Origin: CAZPAN01 sp964428485
GTDB lineage: Bacteria; Actinomycetota; Coriobacteriia; Coriobacteriales; CADBOM01
Length of the DNA: 20,929 nt
Direction of reading: 5' to 3'
Assembly: GCA_964428485.1 (NCBI GenBank)
Contig: CAYRYP010000020.1
Location: 1-20,929, forward strand
The notes beneath the pieces were generated by a model. That model was not told where the DNA came from. It saw only the letters and a list, made by a program, of their open reading frames with translations, and ran no database searches. The position numbers and the translations under genes were made by a program. Shown piece after piece: positions 14,364-20,929 of the stretch (its first letter is position 1; each line of letters starts with the position of its first letter).

Positions 14364-15392
14364 CTACCTCAGCGTCTTGTACTTCTCGAGGCTGTAGGTG
14401 TAGATCTCGTCTAGGAACGCGTTGTGTAGCTCGGCGTTGCAGGCTGCGGATTTGTTGATGACGCCGGAGCCGGGCACCGCGGTAGCCCCGAACTCGTCGA
14501 CCATGTTCCTAGCGTGTTCCTTGATCTCCTCGACGGTGGTGTCGGGATCGTACATGACATAGTTGTCGGGCTTCATCTCGAGGGTGATTCTGTCGCCGTA
14601 GTTGTCCAGGATCCAGTGGTAGTCGTTGATGGTCTGGATCTCCAGGGCGTCGGCCTTGATGTCGTCGACCAGATATGGGATGAACATATCGATCTTGCCG
14701 CAGTTGTGGAAGAAGAGCTTGCAGTCGCGCTCATGGACCGCTTCGGCGTAGCGGATGCTGGGCTCCAAGATGAGGTCCTCGAACACTTCCTTGGAGAAGA
14801 ACGGCCCCTTTGCGGTTCCCCAGTCGTCGTTATACATGACGATGTCGAAGTCGAATAGGTCGTCCATGCGGCGGAACAGGTCGATCTTGTAGTCCATGAT
14901 CGCGTTGAAGAAGTCCTTGCAGGCCTCGGGCTCCTCGAGCAGGTCGATCAGCGCGTTCTCGAACCCCTCGAAGATGTGAAGCCTCTCGAACATGCCGTTG
15001 CCATAAATGGTCATGAGGGCCCTGGACTCGTCACGGACAAAGCCCTCCGGAATCACCCAATCAACTGCGTCGAGGTCGGGGAACTTGATCTTCTCCTCCC
15101 ACTCCGCGACCGTGTCCATCATCCCGGGCACAGGGGTGTTGGATCCATAGGCCTCCGAGACCGTATATTTGACGCCGAACCAGTCGTTGCTCTCCTCGAA
15201 CATCTTGTAGGGCATGTCCCCGTTGTAGGGGAGCGTCACGATTTGGCATGCCCCGAAAAGGCTAGGCATATAGACCGGCTTCTCATGATTCATCGTCATC
15301 ATTAAGTTCTCGCGCCGAGAGATCGGGTAGTCGTGGACGGTCTCCTCGTATCTCGGGCTTATTGCCGGGATCCTGAGATCACTCTTCTTCAT
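14364..15392 (-). CDS. URO-D-family corrinoid methyltransferase-like protein
   Basis: 342 aa of the uroporphyrinogen decarboxylase superfamily, in the branch that includes MtaA/MtbA/MtgA-type methyltransferases rather than heme-pathway HemE. Evidence: H229-N-C231-G in LFFHNCGKI is the His-X-Cys zinc site of the methyltransferases; C318 in NKSAACNAEL could be a third ligand; YNDDWGTAKGPFFS at 187-200 is typical of anaerobe homologues. Such proteins move methyl groups between a corrinoid protein and a donor or acceptor such as a methoxy aromatic, betaine or THF; the substrate is unknown. AAAGGAGCGGCAC precedes the ATG. It has its own terminator and an upstream region with repeated GTGCA sites. 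No corrinoid protein gene adjoins it. Confidence 0.85.
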   Translation of the reverse strand: MKKSDLRIPAISPRYEETVHDYPISRRENLMMTMNHEKPVYMPSLFGACQIVTLPYNGDMPYKMFEESNDWFGVKYTVSEAYGSNTPVPGMMDTVAEWEEKIKFPDLDAVDWVIPEGFVRDESRALMTIYGNGMFERLHIFEGFENALIDLLEEPEACKDFFNAIMDYKIDLFRRMDDLFDFDIVMYNDDWGTAKGPFFSKEVFEDLILEPSIRYAEAVHERDCKLFFHNCGKIDMFIPYLVDDIKADALEIQTINDYHWILDNYGDRITLEMKPDNYVMYDPDTTVEEIKEHARNMVDEFGATAVPGSGVINKSAACNAELHNAFLDEIYTYSLEKYKTLR

Positions 15393-15453
15393 GTGCCGCT
15401 CCTTTCTGCGCCACCCCCTTGGACGCGAATCTTAAATCCACTTTATTTTTTAG

Positions 15454-15520
15454 GTGCAGAACGAGTGGGGTAATGGTGCACAACCATCGATCTCTTAATG
15501 TGCAATGTGCCTAAAGCACA
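15454..15520. promoter_or_regulatory. Cluster of GTGCA motifs upstream of the methyltransferase gene
   Basis: GTGCA occurs at 15454-15458, 15476-15480 (within the palindrome GTGCAC) and 15500-15504, at 22- and 24-bp steps, about two helical turns. A TGTGC-N5-GCACA palindrome follows at 15506-15520. They lie 62-128 bp upstream of the ATG, around an AT-rich tract (15430-15452) that could hold the promoter. This looks like a multi-site operator. Confidence 0.4.
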
Positions 15521-15586
15521 AAGGAATGGGTTTTGCAAAGAAAGCATGCTGTGATTTAAGCCCTATGAAAAACACGAGGTAATTCG

Positions 15587-15686
15587 NNNNNNNNNNNNNN
15601 NNNNNNNNNNNNNNNNNNNNNNNNNNNNNNNNNNNNNNNNNNNNNNNNNNNNNNNNNNNNNNNNNNNNNNNNNNNNNNNNNNNNNN
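15587..15686. other. Scaffold gap (100 N) inside the 3' end of mnmA
   Basis: Exactly 100 N, a placeholder of unknown true length. The mnmA frame enters it from the right before the expected C-terminal strand. Any reading frame drawn through it is unreliable, including the short tail at 15563-15586. Confidence 0.99.
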
Positions 15687-16687
15687 GGAGAAGGCATCGA
15701 GGCGCTATCGCCATCTGGCTCGAAGAGCACGCGAACCTCGCCGGTCTTTGCAAGCTCGATTGAAGACGGGGCAGGGTTTTGCCTGTACGAGACCTTGACC
15801 TCTGCGCTAACGGTGTGTTGCGGCACGCCGCCGATCCAATTCCAATCGCACACCATAACTCCCCTCGCGCACAGCATCTCTCGCGGGCCCACGGTGATGG
15901 TGTTGCTCGCGGGATCTTTGGAGATCACGTAGGCGGGGTAGCCGAGCGCGACTCCTATGCCCTTTCGCTGCCCGATGGTGTATCTGGCGCATCCGGAGTG
16001 CTCTCCCACTACCGCCCCGTCCGGATCCAGGATGCTTCCGGGTTTGAGCGGCTCGCCGGTTCTGTTCTCCAGAAAGCCCGCGTAGTCCCCGTCGGGGATA
16101 AAGCATATGTCCTGGCTGTCCGGGCGATTCGCGCAAGTGAGCCCGAGCTCTGTGGCGATCTCGCGTGTGCGGCTCTTAGTGAGGTCTCCCATCGGAAGGA
16201 GAAGATGGGAGAGTTCTCGCTGGCTCAGATGGCACAGGACATAGGCCTGGTCCTTCGAGTGGTCGAGCCCGCGCAGCAGAGCGAACCTGCCGCGGGTATC
16301 GCGCTTCACCCTTGCGTAGTGGCCCGTGGCCATCGCATCGAAGCCCATCGAGAGGGCGTGGTCGAGAAAGGCAGGAATTTTCACGCGCCTGTTGCACTCC
16401 ACACAGGGGTTCGGGGTGAGTCCGTCGAGGTAGGCCTGGCAAAACGGCTCCACCACCCGTTGTTCGAACGCCTCGTGCATGTCGATCACGTGATGTGCGA
16501 TTCCAAGCATGGCGGCCGTTGTGGCGGCCTCCTCTACATCGCGTTTCATTGAGGGGTCGTCGCGCAGGAGTAGCGTCGCCCCCTCGCACTCGTAGCCCTC
16601 CCGCATCAAGGTCCAGGCAGCGATGGCGGAGTCCACTCCTCCGCTCATCGCTACAAGCACCCTTCGGTGCTCAGCCCGGACGGTCAT
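15687..16687 (-). CDS. mnmA: tRNA-specific 2-thiouridylase MnmA (3' end lost in gap)
   Basis: 333 visible residues; the family is about 350-370, so some 20-35 C-terminal residues lie in the gap. MnmA adenylates and thiolates U34 of tRNA Lys, Glu and Gln. Seen: PP-loop SGGVDS at 15-20, TPNPCVECNR with catalytic C95, TGHYARV at 121-127, KDQAYVL at 145-151, second catalytic C195 in SQDICFIPDGDY and YTIGQRKGIG. The visible end (GEVRVLFEPDGDSASMP) is just before the usual final beta-strand. The ATG lies 3 bases after the aminopeptidase stop (TAG CAG ATG), so it is coupled to that gene. The short region between PP-loop and C95 is like the clostridial/actinobacterial form. Confidence 0.94.
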
Positions 16688-16690
16688 CTG

Positions 16691-18145
16691 CTATGCCCCC
16701 AGCAGGAACGCCGCGTAGCCCTTGCGTGCCTCGTAGATGTCGGCTTTGCTGGTGACCTCCCAAGGGGCATGCATGGAGAGCACCGCGACCCCACTGTCGA
16801 TGACGTCCATGTCGTAGCGCGCGGGGATATAGGCGATGGTCCCACCGCCACCGGCATCGACCTTGCCGAGCTCGGCGGTCTGGAAGGCCACCCCGGCGTC
16901 GTCCATCACCTTGCGAACGCGGGCGACGAACTCGGCGGACGCGTCGTTGCTGCCACTCTTACCACGGCCTCCGGTGTACTTGTTAAACACGAGGCCGCGT
17001 CCGAGATACGCTGCGTTCTTGGACTCGAACACGCTCGCGTATGATGGGTCGAATCCGGCGGAGACATCGGAGGAGAGCATGCGCGAGTTAGCAAGCGCCC
17101 GCTTTAAGGGGAGCATGCCGCCCTCTCCGGCGAGCTCCATGATCTCGGCGATCGTGTTCTCAAAGAACATCGACTCCATCCCCGTAGCACCGACGCTGCC
17201 GATCTCCTCCTTGTCCACGAGGATCGTCACCGCCGTGCGGCTTGGCTCGTCGATGCCCAGCTGCGCTATGAGGCTGGTGTAGGCGCAGACCCTATCGTCC
17301 TGGCCGTAGCCGATCACCATGCTGCGATCGAATCCGAGCTCGCGGGCGCGTCCGGCCGGAACCACCTCAAGCTCGGCGGAGAGGAAGTCCTCCTCGGAGA
17401 TGCCGTACTTCTCCTCGAGGAGCTTGAGTGCCATCGCCTTGACGGGCTCCTTTTTGACGGCCTTCTCCCACTCGGGCTTGGAATCGTCCTCAGATTTATC
17501 GTCGTCATCGTCCTTCGAGTCCTGCTCAGGCTTGATCACCAGCGGACGACCTCCGATCAGCACGTCGAGTGCCTCGCCATCAATTACCTTGGCTGCGTTT
17601 TTCTGCATCTGCTCGTTGCCCAGATGTGGCAAAAGATCGGTGACGCAGAACACAGGGTCGGAGTCGTCCTCGCCTATCACCACGTCAACCACGCTTCCGT
17701 CGGACTTGGCCACAACGCCGTGTATCGCCAGCGGTAAGGTGACCCACTGGTATTTCTTGATGCCCCCGTAGTAGTGCGTATCGAGAAGGGCCAGGTCGTT
17801 GCTCTCGTAGAGTGGGTTCTGCTTGAGATCGAGCCTCGGGGAGTCTATGTGGGCGCCGAGGATGTTCATGCCGGCCGAGAAGGGCTCGCTTCCAACGTGC
17901 ACCAACACGAGTGCCTTGCCGCGGGTGTGGGCCCAGATCTTGCTGCCCGCGCCTACGCTCTCACCTATTTCGACAAACTCTTCGAGTGGACGGTACCCAG
18001 CTGCCTCAGCGAGTTCTATCGCTGTAGCGGCGCACTCCCTCTCTGTTTTGTTGTCGGAGATGAACTCGATATAGCTCGCACTAAGCTCCTCGAGTTCGGC
18101 GAGCTCCTCCTCTGTGTAGGTCTTCCAGGCGTTTTTGCGCTCCAT
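16691..18145 (-). CDS. M18 family zinc aminopeptidase
   Basis: 484 aa. M18 metallopeptidases (aspartyl aminopeptidase/aminopeptidase I type) remove N-terminal residues from cytosolic peptides as large oligomers. Metal and catalytic elements: GAHIDSPRLDLK with H99 and D101, DKEEIGSVGATG at 311-322 with E313/E314, SSDVSAGFDP with D360, and MHAPWEVTSKADIYE with H459. Unusual is a very acidic, lysine-containing stretch at about 207-223 (EQDSKDDDDDKSEDDSK), probably a surface loop inserted between conserved blocks. AGGAGGACGGT precedes the ATG. It is followed 3 bases later by mnmA and is divergent from the symporter gene. Substrate preference cannot be read from sequence. Confidence 0.94.
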   Translation of the reverse strand: MERKNAWKTYTEEELAELEELSASYIEFISDNKTERECAATAIELAEAAGYRPLEEFVEIGESVGAGSKIWAHTRGKALVLVHVGSEPFSAGMNILGAHIDSPRLDLKQNPLYESNDLALLDTHYYGGIKKYQWVTLPLAIHGVVAKSDGSVVDVVIGEDDSDPVFCVTDLLPHLGNEQMQKNAAKVIDGEALDVLIGGRPLVIKPEQDSKDDDDDKSEDDSKPEWEKAVKKEPVKAMALKLLEEKYGISEEDFLSAELEVVPAGRARELGFDRSMVIGYGQDDRVCAYTSLIAQLGIDEPSRTAVTILVDKEEIGSVGATGMESMFFENTIAEIMELAGEGGMLPLKRALANSRMLSSDVSAGFDPSYASVFESKNAAYLGRGLVFNKYTGGRGKSGSNDASAEFVARVRKVMDDAGVAFQTAELGKVDAGGGGTIAYIPARYDMDVIDSGVAVLSMHAPWEVTSKADIYEARKGYAAFLLGA

Positions 18146-18405
18146 ACCGTCCTCCTGATGTTCGATATGTCCGATGCTATTTTGTCGGTCAAGGTTAGCC
18201 TATCATTCGCAGATTGCCTTTTGTTCCGATATGACGCCGAAGGCTCGCGCATGAGGCGAGATGCTCCCAGATGGCACTTTGTGGCGTTTTTATGGGGCTG
18301 TTCCGTTACGCGCACCGTTTTACGCCTTTTCGAGAGTGAATCTAAAGCGGACCCAATTTTATACTTCGACCTTGCGTCTGATTGTTCGTATTCAAGGGAG
18401 AGTAA
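18146..18405. promoter_or_regulatory. Divergent regulatory region between aminopeptidase and symporter
   Basis: About 260 bp without a gene. Toward the aminopeptidase (minus): TTGACC at 18187-18192 with 17-bp spacing to a poor -10 CATATC at 18164-18169; this would put the start almost on the ribosome site, so it is doubtful. Toward the symporter (plus): a good -10 TATACT at 18360-18365, 40 bp before the ATG, with no clear -35. In the middle ACGCC and GGCGT followed by TTTTT (ending near 18294) enclose a CTCGC/GCGAG stem, a terminator-like layout with no plus-strand gene upstream to explain it. Confidence 0.35.
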
Positions 18406-20037
18406 ATGGTCGAGAAGATCGCGCTGCTTGCCGTGTTCGTTGGTGTGACGGTGGCAATCGGCATCTACTGCCGACGCAACGCGGCAAACGTTGACGGGTT
18501 CATCCTAGGAGGCAGGAATGTGGGGCCGTGGCTGTCGGCGTTTGCATTCGGGACCTCCTATTTTAGCGCGGTGATATTCGTCGGGTACGCCGGGCAGTTC
18601 GGATGGAGCTACGGTGTCTCCGCGCTGTGGATCGGCATCGGCAACGCGATCTTGGGCAGCCTTCTCGCATGGTGGGTCCTAGGTCCGAGGACCCGTGAGG
18701 TCACCCAGCGCCTTGGCGCCTCCACGATGCCAGAGTTCTTCGGCAAGCGCTTCGACAGCAAGTCTCTGCGCATTGCCTCGGCGGGCATCATATTTGTCTT
18801 TCTGATCCCCTACACCGCCAGCGTCTACAACGGCCTCTCTCGCCTGTTCGAGATGGCCTTCGGCATCCCCTACGAGGTGTGCATCGTCGGTATGGCCGTG
18901 ATCACGTGCGTATACGTGGTGCTCGGGGGCTATATGGCAACGGTGCTCAACGACTTCATCCAGGGCATCGTCATGCTCTTCGGTATCACCGCCGTGGTGG
19001 CGGTGGTCCTCGCGCAAAATGGTGGCTTCTCCGAGGCTATGATTTCGTTGTCGCAGATCCAGGCCGACGGAACTGAGATGCAGGGTGCGTTCACATCGAT
19101 GTTCGGTCCAGATCTGTTCGGACTCATAGGTGTCGTCATCCTCACGAGTCTGGGAACATGGGGACTGCCTCAGATGGTGCAGAAGTTCTATGCGATCAAG
19201 AGCGGATCGGCAATCAAGCAGGGCGCTATCATCTCGACGATCTTCGCCCTGATTGTGGCGGGAGGCAGCTACTTTCTCGGCGGGTTCGGCCGCCTCTACT
19301 CCGGGCAGATTGAGATGGGATCTGCGGGCACCCCTGTCTACGACTCCATCATCCCCACGATGATCTCCGGTCTTCCCGACCTGCTGATCGGCTTGGTTAT
19401 CGTGCTGGTGCTCTCCGCCTCCATGAGCACGCTCAGCTCTCTGGTGCTCACATCGTCTTCGGTGCTCACCCTGGACATGGTCAAAGGAAACATCGTTAAG
19501 GAGATGGACGAGAAGCGCCAGCTTAGGTGGATCCGCGGCCTCATCGTTGTGTTCGTCGCGATATCGGCGGTGCTTGCACTCGTACAGTACAACTCGCCGG
19601 TCACCTTCATTGCGCAGCTAATGTCCGTGAGCTGGGGAGCGCTCGCCGGCTCGTTCCTCGGTCCGTTCTTCTGGGGAATCTACAGCAAGCGCATAAGCAA
19701 GGCGGGGGTGTGGGCCAGCTTCATCACCGGGGTCGGTCTCACCGTTGTCAACATGATCTTCTCCTTCACCACGCCCATCAACTGCGGGGCCCTTGCGATG
19801 CTCGTCTCGCTCGTGATAGTTCCCGTAGTGAGCCTTTTCACCAAGTCCGTGCCCTTCGAGGTCATGCCTCCGCGCGCGATGAGCGGCACCGACGATATGA
19901 TCGAAAAGATCATGGGGCAGGAGGTGGAGAGCGGCGAGGTCAGTCCGGATGAGGTGCGGGACACGAAGTCCATGGGCTCCGCCGATCCTAAAGGCGTGAT
20001 TGTGGGGCTCAGGCGAAGGATAAAGCGCGGGAAGTGA
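18406..20037 (+). CDS. Sodium:solute symporter (SSS/PutP family)
   Basis: 543 aa with about 13 hydrophobic segments. The SSS signature GGYMATVLNDFIQG lies at 174-187, and SASMSTLSSLVLTSS at 337-351 contains the Ser/Thr pair (S341, T342) corresponding to the Na+ site of PutP. GLPQMVQKFYAIKS at 253-266 matches the PutP-type loop before an amphipathic helix. These carriers import organic solutes such as proline, pantothenate or carboxylates with Na+; the substrate is not decidable here. The hydrophilic C-terminal tail (about 60 residues, ending RRRIKRGK) is cytosolic. AAGGGAGAGTAA ahead of the ATG. Divergent from the aminopeptidase; followed by a perfect hairpin. Confidence 0.93.
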   Translation: MVEKIALLAVFVGVTVAIGIYCRRNAANVDGFILGGRNVGPWLSAFAFGTSYFSAVIFVGYAGQFGWSYGVSALWIGIGNAILGSLLAWWVLGPRTREVTQRLGASTMPEFFGKRFDSKSLRIASAGIIFVFLIPYTASVYNGLSRLFEMAFGIPYEVCIVGMAVITCVYVVLGGYMATVLNDFIQGIVMLFGITAVVAVVLAQNGGFSEAMISLSQIQADGTEMQGAFTSMFGPDLFGLIGVVILTSLGTWGLPQMVQKFYAIKSGSAIKQGAIISTIFALIVAGGSYFLGGFGRLYSGQIEMGSAGTPVYDSIIPTMISGLPDLLIGLVIVLVLSASMSTLSSLVLTSSSVLTLDMVKGNIVKEMDEKRQLRWIRGLIVVFVAISAVLALVQYNSPVTFIAQLMSVSWGALAGSFLGPFFWGIYSKRISKAGVWASFITGVGLTVVNMIFSFTTPINCGALAMLVSLVIVPVVSLFTKSVPFEVMPPRAMSGTDDMIEKIMGQEVESGEVSPDEVRDTKSMGSADPKGVIVGLRRRIKRGK

Positions 20038-20070
20038 CCTCGCGAGGTTTTATGAGCCGGTAGAGCACTC

Positions 20071-20093
20071 CGGGGGCTTGAAGCAAGCCCCCG
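20071..20093 (+). terminator. Perfect hairpin after the symporter gene
   Basis: A 10-bp perfect stem CGGGGGCTTG/CAAGCCCCCG (20071-20080 and 20084-20093) with loop AAG, 34 bp after the symporter stop. It is followed by ACATCCGGG rather than a U-run, so it could be a U-less terminator or 3' stabiliser. The rest of the 20038-20198 gap shows nothing else definite. Confidence 0.55.
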
Positions 20094-20198
20094 ACATCCG
20101 GGTCTCTCACTTCCACTATGATTTAGGTTTGTGTGCCCTATGCGCGTCGCTGGCGTGCGGGCACGTGATGGTGGAGAACTCATCGACTGGAGGTCTTC

Positions 20199-20929
20199 AT
20201 GTGGGACATGTTCGCACTCTCCGCTGTGCTTTTCGCGGTTTTTTTGTTCCTTCCGGGGCTTCTGTTCTTTCGAGCCATCGGGATGCGCTCCACGATGGCG
20301 CTGGCCGCCTCGCCCATACTTTCGAGCGCCGCCTACAGCATCCTGGGGATGATATTCTCCAAGATCGGTGTCAGCAGCTCGTGGGAACTGATGTTCCTGC
20401 CTCTTGCGGCGGTATGCGCGGTGGTGCTCGCAGCCGCCCTCGCAATACGCAGGTTCAGGACGGGACGCCGTGCAGCTTCTGGTCGGCGGGTGTTCGACGG
20501 GCGCGACTCATGGCGCGACTGGGTGGTGCTTGGTCTGTTCGCCGTCGTAGGCTTGGCGGTCGGTGCCTATGCCTTCCTCTCCAGCATAGGGAGCGCGGAC
20601 GCGTTCTCGCAGGAATACGACAATGTGCAGCATATCGCCGCAATACGCATGTTCATAGAGACCGGGGATTGGAGCGGACTAGGCTTCGATCTATACCTCG
20701 ATACCACCTCCGATGGCACCTCCCTCAACCCCATTCCAGCCGGGAACTTCTATCCCTCGGCATGGTACTGTCTGTGCGCGATGGTGGTGAGTGCGCTCGG
20801 CGTGACAATTCCACTTGCGATAAACGTCGTCAACTTCGTTATCGTCACCCTCTGCTTCCCGCTTGGCGTTTGGCTGATGTTGCGCTCCATTCTCGGCAAC
20901 AACCGCAAGATGCTTCTGTGCGGCGCGGT
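20199..20929 (+). CDS. DUF6541-like polytopic membrane protein (3' end beyond window)
   Basis: 243 codons from ATG 20199 (GGAGG six bases upstream) to the window edge without a stop. The N-terminus MWDMFALSAVLFAVFLFLPG is a membrane anchor; further hydrophobic segments lie at about 34-52, 65-83, 110-128 and 195-225. A long external loop holds EYDNVQHIAAIRMFIETGDWSG and NFYPSAWYCLCAM, matching the pattern of DUF6541 integral membrane proteins (typically over 600 aa in coriobacteria and other actinobacteria). That layout resembles GT-C glycosyltransferases, with an acidic residue in the first big loop, so a role in cell-envelope polysaccharide is possible but unproven. A basic loop (RRFRTGRRAASGRR) is cytosolic by the positive-inside rule. 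Confidence 0.78.
   Translation, partial: MWDMFALSAVLFAVFLFLPGLLFFRAIGMRSTMALAASPILSSAAYSILGMIFSKIGVSSSWELMFLPLAAVCAVVLAAALAIRRFRTGRRAASGRRVFDGRDSWRDWVVLGLFAVVGLAVGAYAFLSSIGSADAFSQEYDNVQHIAAIRMFIETGDWSGLGFDLYLDTTSDGTSLNPIPAGNFYPSAWYCLCAMVVSALGVTIPLAINVVNFVIVTLCFPLGVWLMLRSILGNNRKMLLCGA

Overview
The window reads as chromosomal DNA from an anaerobic, GC-rich actinobacterium, most likely class Coriobacteriia. Three observations point that way: acetyl-CoA-pathway genes sit beside GC-rich genes that use GTG and TTG starts; the right end carries a large membrane protein that I assign to the DUF6541 type, known from coriobacteria and other actinobacteria; and there are short cysteine-rich proteins of a kind common there. 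This is inference from gene content; no rRNA is present and a clostridial origin is not formally excluded. Two runs of exactly 100 N (10821-10920 and 15587-15686) are scaffold gaps.

Left part (1-9656, all minus strand, so transcription runs right to left). This is an acetyl-CoA synthase operon of the Wood-Ljungdahl pathway. Reading 5' to 3': a 75-aa histidine-rich protein, a CooT-type nickel protein, a 74-aa unknown protein, the CooC-type nickel-insertion ATPase, AcsD and AcsC (corrinoid iron-sulfur protein), AcsE (methyltetrahydrofolate methyltransferase), AcsB (acetyl-CoA synthase), AcsV/RACo (reductive activator of the corrinoid protein) and a DUF3786 protein cut by the window edge. The methyl group goes from methyl-THF via AcsE to the cobalamin of AcsCD and then to the nickel A-cluster of AcsB, where it is joined to CO and CoA; AcsV repairs oxidised cobalt. 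The front genes look like nickel handling and maturation. The CO dehydrogenase subunit (acsA/cooS) is not in the window. Every longer gap in the operon carries a stem-loop, and acsV appears to have its own promoter behind a terminator-like hairpin.

Middle part (9657-15586). A regulatory region with two inverted repeats lies upstream of the acs operon. Next come a patatin-like phospholipase (minus) and a scaffold gap. A plus-strand group follows: nfu with a strong terminator, two small Cys-rich or zinc-ribbon proteins, and lgt. Convergent to lgt, overlapping by four bases, is a TIM-barrel sugar-isomerase-like protein. Upstream of that, behind a clear terminator, is a URO-D-family methyltransferase. 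Its upstream region carries repeated GTGCA motifs resembling those upstream of the acs operon. Methyl transfer from methoxylated compounds could feed the acs pathway, but no corrinoid partner protein is visible here.

Right part (15587-20929). Housekeeping genes: mnmA (3' end lost in the second gap) coupled to an M18 aminopeptidase with an acidic insertion. Divergent from them is a sodium:solute symporter, followed by a hairpin and the start of a polytopic DUF6541-like membrane protein that runs off the window.
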